DNA from: Spirochaetia bacterium
GTDB lineage: Bacteria; Spirochaetota; Leptospiria; Leptospirales; Leptonemataceae
Assembly: GCA_021413825.1 (NCBI GenBank)
Contig: JAIOPQ010000103.1
Coordinates: 1-32,878 of the forward strand
DNA: 32,878 nucleotides
Reading direction: 5' to 3'
The translations under genes were made by a program, and so were the position numbers. Numbering within the stretch: position 1 is the stretch's first letter; each line of letters opens with the position of its first letter. Below are positions 8,974-17,703 of the stretch, piece by piece. The notes beneath the pieces were generated by a model, which saw only the letters and a program-made list of their open reading frames with translations, did not search any database and was not told the origin of the DNA.

Positions 8974-10689
8974 TTATCGAACAGACTTACGTTTGGCGAT
9001 TTTTCCCCTTCCCTTTCGAATGGACGTTGGTTTTGCAACGATTGCCTGCACGCTTGCAAATAGATCGTTCCCGGCAACTTCGCCTGCAACTACCACGTGA
9101 TGCGCGCCAAGTGCCATCAAATCGGATCGATCGGATTCTTCTTCGCCAACCATAACAATTCGCGCACCGGGCGCCAACTGCTTTAGATTCTGCAAGAGCC
9201 TTCGCGTAGTTATCCCTTTCAAGAAAGTATCAGAGATGGTGCATATAATCACGCTGGCATTTTCAATTCCAGAATGAATGAGAGTTTCCGGATGCGAAAG
9301 ATCGCCGTACGCCCAATGGAATCCATCATCCTTTAGCTTCTTTGAGAGCGCCGCGTTATAATCAACTATCAACGTACGTTTTGTCCATGCCGGATGTTTG
9401 GATTTAAGTCGGTCGAGAAAGGCGCGAGCAATTCTGAAATATCCGAGTACCACGATCTCTGCCTCACCGTGACCATGGGAATCACCTGTTGCCGCAGCGG
9501 GTGTGTCGCGCAATCCTGTCCTGGCAAAGAATCCAATTAGAAACGAAGCAATCCTGTCGTTAAACTTTATCACGTATGTAGACACGACTGAAGTGATGAT
9601 CATTGCTGTTAGCACGAGCGAAGCAAGGCCTGGATCGATGTGTTTGTATCCAACTCCAAGCGCCAGGATTACGAGCGAGAATTCGCTGATCTGCGAAAGG
9701 TTGAGCGCCGTAATAAAGCCGGCACGCAATCCATTTCCAAGGGCAATTGAAACTGGAACAATTGTTAGAATACGATTTGCAAAGATATAAACCAGAAGAA
9801 ATGCAGAAATACCAATGGTTGCTGCATCGGGCACAGGTATTTTCATACCCAGGGCCACAAAGAACAGAGTTACAAAGAAGTCTCGCACGCCACCGAGCTT
9901 GGAAATAACATCATTGCCATACGGAAACGCAGCGATGCTCACCCCGGCAATGAGTGCGCCCATTTCCATTGAGAGTCCCAACATTTGCGCGCCACCGCTT
10001 ACAAGGAAACACCAGGCAATGGAAGAGAGTAGAATGAGTTCGGGTGTGCGCGAAGCCCATGCGAAAAGACGCGAGAGCAGGTATTTACTGATAACGAATG
10101 CGAGTGCAATGAGGACAACCACGGCTCCGACGGATCGACCCACAGTCAGTGGATCCGGCTTTTCAAGATTGGGCTGTAAGCCCATAAATAGGATGGCCCA
10201 GATGTCCTGAAAGACCAGGATTCCGATCGTTAATCGACCGCCCAGAGTCTTGACTTCAAATTTGTCTTGTAATAGCTTCACGACGATGAGCGTCGAACTG
10301 AGCGAGGAAGCAACCGCAAGATACAGTAGACCGAACTTACTGGACCCAATAAATCCACCCAGAAACTGAAGCGCCAGCAGACCTATGCCAACGCTCAATG
10401 CGAACTGGGAAATACCCAGAACCAGCATGGATTTTCCCATGCGCGCAAGTTCGCGTAAATTGATTTCCAGACCAATGATGAACAACAGGAAGATCAAACC
10501 CATCTCTGAGATGATCTCGATTGACTCCTCGCTCTTAACGAGCGATAGACCCATGTGATGGCTGAGAAGAATCCCACCACCCACATATCCAAGTAAGAGC
10601 GGCTGGCGAATGAATCGAGCCAGGATGGCCGACCCCACGGCAAACATGATGCCCAGGGCAATATCTTTTAACAGCGTCCCGTGTTCCAT
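8974..10689 (-). CDS. CPA2-family cation:proton antiporter with TrkA-N-like domain
   Basis: A 571-residue inner-membrane transporter of the Kef/YbaL type. Residues 1-390 hold about 12 hydrophobic segments, with 'FLLFIIGLEI' (67-76), the conserved Gln161-Asp162 pair ('VFQDIWAI') and 'LNLSQISEFSLVILALG' (329-345). Residues 411-545 form a cytosolic TrkA-N/RCK-like Rossmann domain with the acidic end of strand 2 at Asp443. Its dinucleotide loop reads G416-Y-F-R-I-A421, not GxGxxG, so NAD binding may be weak or lost. The C-terminus is very basic. It probably exchanges K+ or Na+ for H+; the ion cannot be read from sequence. ATG 10689 is the start. Confidence 0.92.
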   Translation of the reverse strand: MEHGTLLKDIALGIMFAVGSAILARFIRQPLLLGYVGGGILLSHHMGLSLVKSEESIEIISEMGLIFLLFIIGLEINLRELARMGKSMLVLGISQFALSVGIGLLALQFLGGFIGSSKFGLLYLAVASSLSSTLIVVKLLQDKFEVKTLGGRLTIGILVFQDIWAILFMGLQPNLEKPDPLTVGRSVGAVVVLIALAFVISKYLLSRLFAWASRTPELILLSSIAWCFLVSGGAQMLGLSMEMGALIAGVSIAAFPYGNDVISKLGGVRDFFVTLFFVALGMKIPVPDAATIGISAFLLVYIFANRILTIVPVSIALGNGLRAGFITALNLSQISEFSLVILALGVGYKHIDPGLASLVLTAMIITSVVSTYVIKFNDRIASFLIGFFARTGLRDTPAAATGDSHGHGEAEIVVLGYFRIARAFLDRLKSKHPAWTKRTLIVDYNAALSKKLKDDGFHWAYGDLSHPETLIHSGIENASVIICTISDTFLKGITTRRLLQNLKQLAPGARIVMVGEEESDRSDLMALGAHHVVVAGEVAGNDLFASVQAIVAKPTSIRKGRGKIAKRKSVR

Positions 10690-10788
10690 AGATCGATAAC
10701 CTAATTGTCGGTAAGGCGCCGTATGGACTGAACGCGGAATTCAGTGGTTCGTAGATAGGTTCTGGATTAGGCTGGAAGTATATTCTGA

Positions 10789-10959
10789 CTATTTCTGGAC
10801 GTGTGTATTCTGCACAACATTCTGCAATAAGGGGGCGAACAAGTGCCTTGCGCCATCCTCAAGGCTAAGCCCGATGGAATCAATGGTCACCTGTGGAAGC
10901 GAAAGCAGGAAAATCCAGAGTGAAAACGCAAGCAAAGTTCGCACACACAATGGTAGCAT
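10789..10959 (-). CDS. Possible small exported peptide, 56 residues
   Basis: This short frame lies within the only gene-free gap over 300 nt (10690-11050). It starts at ATG 10957-10959 with a weak GAACGAG just upstream and ends at TAG 10789-10791. The peptide begins 'MLPLCVRTLLAFSLWIFLL', a short basic n-region followed by a hydrophobic core like a signal peptide or membrane anchor. An acidic then amphipathic remainder ends 'QNVVQNTHVQK'. I recognise no family. The signal-like start is the only positive evidence, and chance is quite possible. In the rest of the gap I see no RNA gene, terminator or repeat. Confidence 0.3.
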   Translation of the reverse strand: MLPLCVRTLLAFSLWIFLLSLPQVTIDSIGLSLEDGARHLFAPLLQNVVQNTHVQK

Positions 10960-11050
10960 CTCGTTCGGAATTAGTCAATACCCAATGACCAACGGCTTGT
11001 CAGGTGGATTTCTTACGGGTGCTCCCGATTAGCGACGCGGCCACCAGTGT

Positions 11051-11773
11051 CTATTGAAGAATTTCTCTGAGCCTGGGTAAGTAGGTTCTACCGACAGGGA
11101 GCTCAGTTTCGTCAGCATCATCCAGGAAGACAGTGTAGTTACCGTTTTGATCGCTCTGTACTCGCAGGATCCGGTTTAGATTCACGACATACTGCTTGTA
11201 AATACGTAGAAACTCCTCTGCGGGCAGGCGCTCTTCCATTTTCTTAAGCGAGCAATATGTCACGTAATCGCGTCCTGTAGTATGCAGAGCAGAATAGTTC
11301 TCATGCGATGAAACATAGATGATATCTGCGAACTTGACCAGGAAGTAGTTTTCCTTTTCTGCAATGAAAAGCCCAGTGCGCCGCGACAGAACTGGAGCCT
11401 TACTCTGAAAGACGGGCAGAGCACGATCCACAGCTCGATTAAATCGTTCTTTTGAGACTGGCTTGGTGATGTAGTCGATCGCACCGATTTCGAAATCATC
11501 GAGCGCACGATCTCCTGAACCAGTTGTAAATATGACGTAGGGCTCTGGATCAAGTTGCTCAAGAATATGGAACCCGGAAATATCGGGAAGGTGAATATCC
11601 ATGAACACTAGATCAACTTGTTCCAAACGCAGTCGCTCGAGTGCTTCAGTTCCCGTAGTTGCTGATCCGGATAGGATAAGTTCTGGGCGTCGCTGAACAA
11701 GGGAACAGAGAAGCTCGTTCGCTGCCGGTTCATCCTCAACGACAAATACTCGAATCAAGTTGCTTCGAATCAA
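11051..11773 (-). CDS. LytTR-family response regulator
   Basis: A 240-residue DNA-binding response regulator. A receiver domain covers residues 7-125, with acidic residues in 'VVEDEP', phospho-Asp59 in 'LVFMDIHLP', Thr in 'IFTTGSGD' and Lys104 in 'DYITKPVS'. A LytTR domain follows at about 135-240, with family hallmarks 'DIIYVSSHENYSALHT', 'FLRIYKQYVVNLNRI' and the C-terminal 'LPVGRTYLPRLREIL'. LytTR regulators normally pair with a LytS-type membrane kinase; none is adjacent. TTG 11773 is the start used; a second TTG five codons later, inside a repeated TTGATTCGA, is equally possible. It lies 57 nt downstream of tRNA-Val and may share its transcript. Confidence 0.9.
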   Translation of the reverse strand: MIRSNLIRVFVVEDEPAANELLCSLVQRRPELILSGSATTGTEALERLRLEQVDLVFMDIHLPDISGFHILEQLDPEPYVIFTTGSGDRALDDFEIGAIDYITKPVSKERFNRAVDRALPVFQSKAPVLSRRTGLFIAEKENYFLVKFADIIYVSSHENYSALHTTGRDYVTYCSLKKMEERLPAEEFLRIYKQYVVNLNRILRVQSDQNGNYTVFLDDADETELPVGRTYLPRLREILQ

Positions 11774-11830
11774 AGTCTACTCACAAGGTATGTGCGATTC
11801 GCGCCAGAATGAAACTCATTGCATGAAACG

Positions 11831-11904
11831 TGCGAGCTACTGGAATCGAACCAGTGACCTCTTCCATGTCAAAGAAGCGCTCTAACCAGCTGAGCTAAGC
11901 CCGC
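11831..11904 (-). tRNA. tRNA-Val (anticodon GAC)
   Basis: A 74-nt cloverleaf on the minus strand. The 7-bp acceptor stem pairs GCGGGCT with AGCTCGC (one G-U). The D arm is GCTC/GAGC, and the anticodon stem CTTCT/GGAAG holds loop TTGACAT with anticodon GAC. The T arm is ACTGG/CCAGT with loop TTCGAAT, then a discriminator A. CCA is not encoded and must be added by tRNA nucleotidyltransferase. Confidence 0.96.
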
Positions 11905-11933
11905 GATCCATTCAAACAAATGAATAGAAGAGG

Positions 11934-11955
11934 GCTGTCAAGGATTATTGACAGC
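11934..11955 (-). repeat. Hairpin spanning the dedA stop codon
   Basis: A perfect 7-bp inverted repeat, GCTGTCA / TGACAGC with an 8-nt loop, includes the dedA stop. On the minus strand it is followed by pyrimidine-rich sequence, not a run of T, so it is a weak terminator at best. It could instead mark the 3' end or a processing point before tRNA-Val. Confidence 0.35.
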
Positions 11956-12600
11956 AGATCGCGCTCGGTAAATGCGAAATAAAACGTAGCCCAGAATAGC
12001 AACAGTCATAAGCACGAGCACGATAGTGTTGTATACTTTGAGCCATTCAATTACTCGCTCCCAATTCTGGCCCAGATAGTAACCACCGGCCGTTAAGAGC
12101 CCGTTCCAGATTAGGACGCCAGCAGTAAACGCTGAGAGAAAAGGCAGAGGACGCACGGCTGAAATGCCGGCGATTATGCTTACAAAGAATCGGATGCCTG
12201 CTGAAAACCGGGAAACAATCACAAAACCAAGTCCGTATTTGCGAAACCAGAAAGATGTTTTCTCAATGCTCTCTTCCGAAACGAAACCTTCCAAAAATTT
12301 ATGCAGAAATGCCGGCCGTTTTACCACTACAATCAATCGACGCAGAGCCTTCAGGAATCGATCTCCCAACATATACATGATGTACGCGCCCGTAACACTG
12401 CCTGCAACTCCTGCTGTGAAAATTGACCAGAAGTAATCTGGCTGCCTTGCTGCAACAAAGCCAGCAAACACAATGATTGTATCTCCAGGGTGCGGTGGAA
12501 AAATATTCTCAAGGACCGCTGAAAAAAAGAAACAGATCAACAGAATCCAGATCGGCCAGGATTCAAGCGCACTAATGGCTGCGGTGACGTGGGCTTCCAT
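11938..12600 (-). CDS. DedA-family membrane protein
   Basis: A 220-residue integral inner-membrane protein of the DedA/SNARE-associated family. Family features are 'ENIFPPHPGDTIIVFAGF' near residues 31-48, 'GSVTGAYIMYMLGDRF' (about 67-82) and the 'SRFSAGIRFFVSIIAGIS' segment with its conserved arginines. About five hydrophobic segments are visible. Bacterial DedA proteins support membrane homeostasis and proton-motive force, and some flip undecaprenyl phosphate or phosphatidylethanolamine; which applies here cannot be said. It starts 5 nt after the coiled-coil hypothetical gene, so they probably form an operon. Confidence 0.92.
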   Translation of the reverse strand: MEAHVTAAISALESWPIWILLICFFFSAVLENIFPPHPGDTIIVFAGFVAARQPDYFWSIFTAGVAGSVTGAYIMYMLGDRFLKALRRLIVVVKRPAFLHKFLEGFVSEESIEKTSFWFRKYGLGFVIVSRFSAGIRFFVSIIAGISAVRPLPFLSAFTAGVLIWNGLLTAGGYYLGQNWERVIEWLKVYNTIVLVLMTVAILGYVLFRIYRARSAVNNP

Positions 12601-12605
12601 GTGAA

Positions 12606-13118
12606 TTAAAGTGGACGCGGTTTATTCTGGGCCGTTTGCCGCATGCCGGGCTTCTCGGGTCGCTTGTCTTCGCCAGATTTCAGCGGTGCCTGGACTGAGG
12701 TGCGCTGTGCCAGAAGGTTTTCGATCCGATTTTCCAGTTGCTCGATCCGCGTTTTGAGCTCCGCATTCTCGCGCCGAATATCAACGACTTCATAGACGGC
12801 ATCATAAAACGCCTGCGCCTTATTTTCTGACATGCGTGCAAAGATTTGAGAAAGAGCCTTGTATACGCGAAGGGCAAGAGGGCGAAGCGGCCCTCGAATA
12901 AACCGGAATTTCCAGCTGCGAAAGTCCGGCATAGGCACTGGCCGATCAAATAGTTCACACGTTGCCGAGGCATCAAACCCGCGGCGACCGGATAGCAAGG
13001 GCGACAGAGACATGGACGCTATACGCTCCGAATCCCTTTTGCCCGAAACCGCAGCGCGATCTATTACCTTCTGATTTATAGAATCAGAATCCACGCCCGG
13101 TGCATGAATCTCAAACAC
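12606..13118 (-). CDS. Hypothetical protein with C-terminal coiled coil
   Basis: I do not recognise this 170-residue protein. The first 60 residues look unstructured. Residues 65-110 are basic ('RSWKFRFIRGPLRPLALRVY'). Residues 111-140 carry a heptad-like coiled coil ('ENAELKTRIEQLENRIENLL'), and the tail is rich in Lys, Pro and Gln. There is no signal peptide or membrane segment. The start is uncertain: GTG 13118 gives the longest frame, but ATG at codon 36 has a GGAG further upstream and may be the real one. It is divergent from gmd and lies directly before dedA. The coiled coil suggests oligomerisation; no function is claimed. Confidence 0.55.
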   Translation of the reverse strand: MFEIHAPGVDSDSINQKVIDRAAVSGKRDSERIASMSLSPLLSGRRGFDASATCELFDRPVPMPDFRSWKFRFIRGPLRPLALRVYKALSQIFARMSENKAQAFYDAVYEVVDIRRENAELKTRIEQLENRIENLLAQRTSVQAPLKSGEDKRPEKPGMRQTAQNKPRPL

Positions 13119-13193
13119 AGGCCCAGTATTGCCGCCCTTGTTATCCCCGCATCCAAATTCCTGGTGATGCCTCCTTGCCCGGCCGAATAATGA

Positions 13194-14213
<1,020 letters not shown>

Positions 14214-14216
14214 ACT

Positions 14217-14621
14217 ATGAGAATTACAAGCCGGGGGCGATATGGGCTGAAAGCCATGATGGAACTCGCCGCCGGTGGTTTGTTAAAGACCCGAGAGATC
14301 TCCGAACGGCAAAAAATTCCGCAAAAGTATCTCGAGCAGATCATCCATTCACTGAGAAAAAACAATCTGGTCTCAAGTGTGCGCGGCGCAGATGGCGGAT
14401 ATCGGCTGGCGCGAAATCCTACAGAAATTACTGTTCTCGAAATTCTCTCGGCACTTGAAGGGGATCTGTCCATAATCGATCGAGGGGACAGCACCTGGGA
14501 TGAATCCACGGGAAACTTCTGGAAAGAGCTCGATGAGAAGATCGCAGGCATGCTGCAGATCCCGCTAAGTGATTTTATGGAATCGGGCTCACGCCGCGGC
14601 GAGCTCATGTACTATATTTGA
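14217..14621 (+). CDS. Rrf2-family transcriptional regulator without cluster cysteines
   Basis: A 134-residue regulator of the Rrf2 family. It opens with the family start 'MRITSRGRYGLKAMMELA', has a winged-helix region ('QKIPQKYLEQIIHSLRKNN') and the wing signature 'VRGADGGYRLAR', then a dimerisation helix. It has no cysteine, so it cannot hold the Fe-S cluster of IscR or NsrR; in this it resembles CymR-type members that sense through a protein or small-molecule partner. It starts 3 nt after gmd, so the two are cotranscribed and it may regulate surface-sugar synthesis or its own operon. The partner or ligand is unknown. Confidence 0.88.
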   Translation: MRITSRGRYGLKAMMELAAGGLLKTREISERQKIPQKYLEQIIHSLRKNNLVSSVRGADGGYRLARNPTEITVLEILSALEGDLSIIDRGDSTWDESTGNFWKELDEKIAGMLQIPLSDFMESGSRRGELMYYI

Positions 14622-14714
14622 TCTGACTCAAACCGCTTTCGCGGGAGCACCAGTCAGAATCACATCTACATCAGCCCGATTTCAATATTTCCCCATTGTA
14701 TCATAGCATGCAAG

Positions 14715-14735
14715 TGTGACAGGTCCCTGTTGACA
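14715..14735. repeat. Imperfect palindrome in the gap before the ribosomal terminator, possible mobile-element end
   Basis: TGTGACAGG-TC-CCTGTTGACA is an inverted repeat broken by a one-base offset. It begins a 14715-14850 segment rich in further short inverted repeats (GTCGG/CCGAC at about 14746-14776; CCACCC/GGGTGG at about 14820-14838). No open frame there looks real. The pattern recalls ends of REP- or IS-related elements, but no transposase is present, so it would be a remnant or a non-autonomous element. Confidence 0.3.
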
Positions 14736-14873
14736 TTTTCCGAAAGTCGGCTAAGCCTGCCCATTCGGCGACCGACGGCCTCCCAGAAAAGAATCCTCCC
14801 TTCCCACCTCCGGAAATTGCCACCCACAAAGGGGGTGGGGAAGCTATGCCGCGATGACCTACGGATGGGAAAC

Positions 14874-14902
14874 AAAAAACCCCGGCTGAGCAGCCAGGGT
14901 TT
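14874..14902 (-). terminator. Rho-independent terminator closing the ribosomal cluster
   Basis: On the minus strand a stem of AAACCC...GGGTTT, one C/A mismatch and AGCC/GGCT, with a 4-nt loop, is followed by a run of T (A tract 14874-14879 on the plus strand). It lies 8 nt after the rplQ stop and ends the whole str-S10-spc-alpha array. Confidence 0.9.
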
Positions 14903-14909
14903 CACCGAA

Positions 14910-15458
14910 TCAGGTCGCGCTGGACCCGTCAGATTTCTTTTTGCGGAATCGATTGTACCATTTCTCTTTGGTTTCTTTTTGATCCGGCACTTTCTTAGCG
15001 TCTGAACTAACTTTCTTATCAGTCGCCGTTGGCTTTTTAGCCTTTGCCGGAGCGCGAGTCTTGCGAACCTTCTCTTTGCGCTCAACGAGTTCAATTATAC
15101 TCATTTGCGCGCTGTCCTTGATTCTTTCTGGAAGGTGAATGATGCGCAGGTAACCGCCCTGGCGATTCTTAAACCGCGGCGCAATATCTTCGATCAGCTT
15201 TACTACAATATCACGATCAGCAATGTGCTTCATGATTTCGCGTTTATTATGCAGGACTTGTTCCGCATTCAGATCACCTGCAGCAGTATGCTTTGCACGG
15301 GTAATCAAACGCTCTGCATATGGACGCAGAACCTTGCAACGCGCGCGTGTGGAAACAATCCGCTCATGATCGAACAAACTGGAGGCCATGTTTCGCATCA
15401 TCGCTTTTCTGTGCGATGCCACGCGATTCAGTTGTTTTACTTTATTTCTCTTTCTCAT
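14910..15458 (-). CDS. rplQ: 50S ribosomal protein L17 with basic C-terminal extension
   Basis: A large-subunit protein near the peptide exit tunnel. The L17 core covers residues 1-118, from 'MRKRNKVKQLNRVASHRKAM' to 'SAQMSIIELV'. At 182 residues it exceeds the usual 115-130 by a Lys/Ala-rich tail of about 60 residues ('KEKVRKTRAPAKAKKPT', later 'WYNRFRKKKS'). It is the last gene of the cluster, 29 nt after rpoA and just before the terminator. Confidence 0.97.
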   Translation of the reverse strand: MRKRNKVKQLNRVASHRKAMMRNMASSLFDHERIVSTRARCKVLRPYAERLITRAKHTAAGDLNAEQVLHNKREIMKHIADRDIVVKLIEDIAPRFKNRQGGYLRIIHLPERIKDSAQMSIIELVERKEKVRKTRAPAKAKKPTATDKKVSSDAKKVPDQKETKEKWYNRFRKKKSDGSSAT

Positions 15459-15487
15459 AACAGCAATTCCAGTTGTTCAGTTGCGAA

Positions 15488-16480
15488 TTAATCCCTCGGC
15501 GCAAAGAAATCACGCATTCCAAACTCAAGATTTAGCTCAGCGAGTTTTTGGCGAATTTCTTCCACGCAATTGGGTGAATAGTGACGTGATTTTTGCAGTT
15601 CTTCTTCGTTGCGACGAACCAGATCTGCAAGCGTCTCGATTTCAAGACTCTTCAGAACTGAAAGCGAACGAACAGAAAGTTCCAGCTCTTCAACATGCTT
15701 CTCAAGGTTCTTACGCAGAGTCTCTTCGAGCTCATTTGTTTCATCAACTTCTTCTTCTTGCTCTTCTTCGAAGTTAATAAATACAGTAAGATGTTCTTTC
15801 AGGATTTTGGCAGCTTGCGCTAGCGCATCTTCCGGAGCAATTGAACCATCTGTCCAGATATCCAGGCTAATTTTTTCATAATCGGTGCGCTGGCCCACCC
15901 GCGTTTCAGTCACGTCGAGGTTTACACGACGTACGGGCGAGAAGAGCGCGTCCACCGCAATGGTGCCGATTTCATCGATGTTCTTTTTGAGAATTTCAGA
16001 AGCAACATAACCGCGACCGCGCTCAAACTGCACGTCCATGATCAAGTTTGCATCTTCATTTAGAGTAGCAATGTGCAGATCTGGATTCAGAATCTGAATG
16101 GAAGAATCCACAGCAAAATCGGCTGCAGTCAATTGACCAGCACCACGTTTTTCAATGTGAATGATCTTTGGCTCGTCGCGATTCTCAGAATCGTATGTTG
16201 CGCGAAGTTGTTTAAGATTCAGAATGATACGAGTTACGTCTTCTACAACACCTTCAATAGTGCTGAACTCATGCGAAACGCCTTCGATGCGAACCGCAGT
16301 AATGGCCGTGCCTTCAATGGAAGACATCAGAGTACGACGGAGGGAATTTCCTACAGTAGAGCCAAACCCACGCTCAAACGGTTCAGCAACAAAGCGGCCG
16401 TAGTTAGGCTGAGTGGCCTCATGAACGAACTCAACCTGTCTTGGTCTCTTTAAGCCTTTCAGTAAATGTTTGAGATTCAT
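15488..16480 (-). CDS. rpoA: RNA polymerase alpha subunit
   Basis: The 330-residue alpha subunit assembles RNA polymerase through its N-terminal domain (about 1-235, '[20 protein letters not shown]', '[15 protein letters not shown]'). An acidic linker ('[14 protein letters not shown]') leads to the C-terminal domain at about 258-322. That domain aligns with E. coli without gaps at an offset of +6. Arg265 is kept (Arg271), but the other DNA-contact positions differ: N268 is Ser274, C269 is Val275, G296 is Ser302, K298 is Asn304 and S299 is Cys305. UP-element recognition and activator contacts may differ. It follows rpsK by 41 nt with no rpsD between. Confidence 0.98.
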   Translation of the reverse strand: MNLKHLLKGLKRPRQVEFVHEATQPNYGRFVAEPFERGFGSTVGNSLRRTLMSSIEGTAITAVRIEGVSHEFSTIEGVVEDVTRIILNLKQLRATYDSENRDEPKIIHIEKRGAGQLTAADFAVDSSIQILNPDLHIATLNEDANLIMDVQFERGRGYVASEILKKNIDEIGTIAVDALFSPVRRVNLDVTETRVGQRTDYEKISLDIWTDGSIAPEDALAQAAKILKEHLTVFINFEEEQEEEVDETNELEETLRKNLEKHVEELELSVRSLSVLKSLEIETLADLVRRNEEELQKSRHYSPNCVEEIRQKLAELNLEFGMRDFFAPRD

Positions 16481-16521
16481 GCTTCCTCCTACGAAACCAG
16501 AAATGAAAAATTACAAAAACG

Positions 16522-16902
16522 TTAAACGCGACGACGTTTTCTTGGCCTGCATCCGTTATGCGGAAGTGGCGTAATGTCTTTGATCGAACGGACGTGAATC
16601 CCTTCGATTGAGATGGCGCGAATGGCAGATTCACGACCAATTCCCGGACCTTTTACAAATACTTCAACTTCACGCACGCCCTGCTCTTTTGCTTTCTCTG
16701 AAGCATTACGCGCTGCAAGCTGCGCAGCATACGGGGTAGACTTACGTGAACCCTTGAAGCTCATATGACCGGCAGAAGACCAGGCCAGGACGTTACCCTG
16801 CAAATCCGTAAAGGAAATGATGGTATTGTTAAAGGAAGCCTGGATAATTGCTTTCCCGCGCGGAACATTCCGTTTGTCTTTTTTCTTCTGAACTACTGCC
16901 AT
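16522..16902 (-). CDS. rpsK: 30S ribosomal protein S11
   Basis: Small-subunit platform protein contacting 16S rRNA near the E site. The 126 residues include '[16 protein letters not shown]', '[12 protein letters not shown]' and the C-terminal '[13 protein letters not shown]', all S11 hallmarks. It follows rpsM after 28 nt. The next gene is rpoA instead of the usual rpsD. Confidence 0.98.
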   Translation of the reverse strand: MAVVQKKKDKRNVPRGKAIIQASFNNTIISFTDLQGNVLAWSSAGHMSFKGSRKSTPYAAQLAARNASEKAKEQGVREVEVFVKGPGIGRESAIRAISIEGIHVRSIKDITPLPHNGCRPRKRRRV

Positions 16903-16930
16903 TCTTCTACCCGATTTCCTTGTGGATTAA

Positions 16931-17314
16931 TTATCCTTTTGAAGGTGCTTTCTTCTTATTCGCCACGGTTTTCTTAATGCCCTTTCTTGTACGGGCATTT
17001 GTGCGCGTGCGTTGGCCGTTTGCAGGCAATCCCATACGATGACGAAGACCGCGATACGAACCAATGTCCATCAATCGCTTGATGTTCAGGTTCGTTTCAG
17101 AACGAAGATCACCCTCGAGACGGAAATTCTGTGAAATGTACTGACGAATGCTATTGACCTGTTTCTCGTCCAGGTCGCCCACTTTTGTGTTCTCATCTAC
17201 GCCGGCATGCTTCAGGATTTTCTCTGCTGAAGTTTTGCCAATTCCAAAGATGTAAGTGAGTCCGATGACTGCACGTTTCTCTTTTGGAAGATCAATCCCT
17301 GCAATACGAGCCAT
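16931..17314 (-). CDS. rpsM: 30S ribosomal protein S13
   Basis: Small-subunit head protein that bridges to the large subunit and touches tRNA. It has 127 residues, with the N-terminal '[19 protein letters not shown]' and the diagnostic '[17 protein letters not shown]' near the C-terminus. Its start overlaps the rpmJ stop (TAATG), so the two are translationally coupled. Confidence 0.98.
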   Translation of the reverse strand: MARIAGIDLPKEKRAVIGLTYIFGIGKTSAEKILKHAGVDENTKVGDLDEKQVNSIRQYISQNFRLEGDLRSETNLNIKRLMDIGSYRGLRHRMGLPANGQRTRTNARTRKGIKKTVANKKKAPSKG

Positions 17315-17430
17315 TATCCTTGCCTCTGTTTGTGTCTTGGATCCGTGCTACAAATAACGCGAATCACTCCGCCCCGACGGATTACCCGGCAGTTGGCGCA
17401 AAATTTCTTAACTGAAACTCGAACTTTCAT
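17314..17430 (-). CDS. rpmJ: 50S ribosomal protein L36, zinc-ribbon form
   Basis: A 38-residue protein read from ATG 17428-17430 to TAA 17314-17316. The sequence begins '[19 protein letters not shown]' and keeps the C4/CCCH zinc ligands (Cys11, Cys14, Cys27, His33), so it is the zinc-containing paralogue type. It lies 3 nt after infA, and its stop shares bases with the rpsM start. Confidence 0.97.
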   Translation of the reverse strand: MKVRVSVKKFCANCRVIRRGGVIRVICSTDPRHKQRQG

Positions 17431-17433
17431 AAT

Positions 17434-17652
17434 CTATTTCTTCCTGAAGGTAATGCGCCCACGCGTTAAGTCATAAGGCGAAAGCTCCACTACCACTTTA
17501 TCCCCGGGCAAAATACGAATATAGTGCATGCGCATCTTTCCCGAAATGTGCGCGAGCACCTTGTGACCGTTGTCCAACTCCACCCGAAACATTGCGTTCG
17601 GCAGGGGTTCGACGACCGTTCCTTCTACTTCTATTGCTTCTTCTTTAGCCAC
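17434..17652 (-). CDS. infA: Translation initiation factor IF-1
   Basis: A 72-residue single S1/OB-fold protein that binds the ribosomal A site during initiation. The family features are '[17 protein letters not shown]', '[19 protein letters not shown]' and '[10 protein letters not shown]'. It lies 51 nt after adk, with no map gene between. Confidence 0.98.
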   Translation of the reverse strand: MAKEEAIEVEGTVVEPLPNAMFRVELDNGHKVLAHISGKMRMHYIRILPGDKVVVELSPYDLTRGRITFRKK

Positions 17653-17703
17653 TTTATTACGAAACAGTCAGAAAATTAAAGCGGCCTTGCTTGTCATGCC
17701 TTT

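Noticed and set aside
14815..14842. CCACCC/GGGTGG hairpin as terminator of gmd-rrf2
   Set aside because: No T run follows on the plus strand and it is about 200 nt from the rrf2 stop, so it is not a convincing terminator.
14666..15094. Basic 142-codon frame on the minus strand over the rplQ end
   Set aside because: It overlaps the rplQ tail in another frame and reads through the terminator; its Arg/Lys richness merely reflects the L17 tail.
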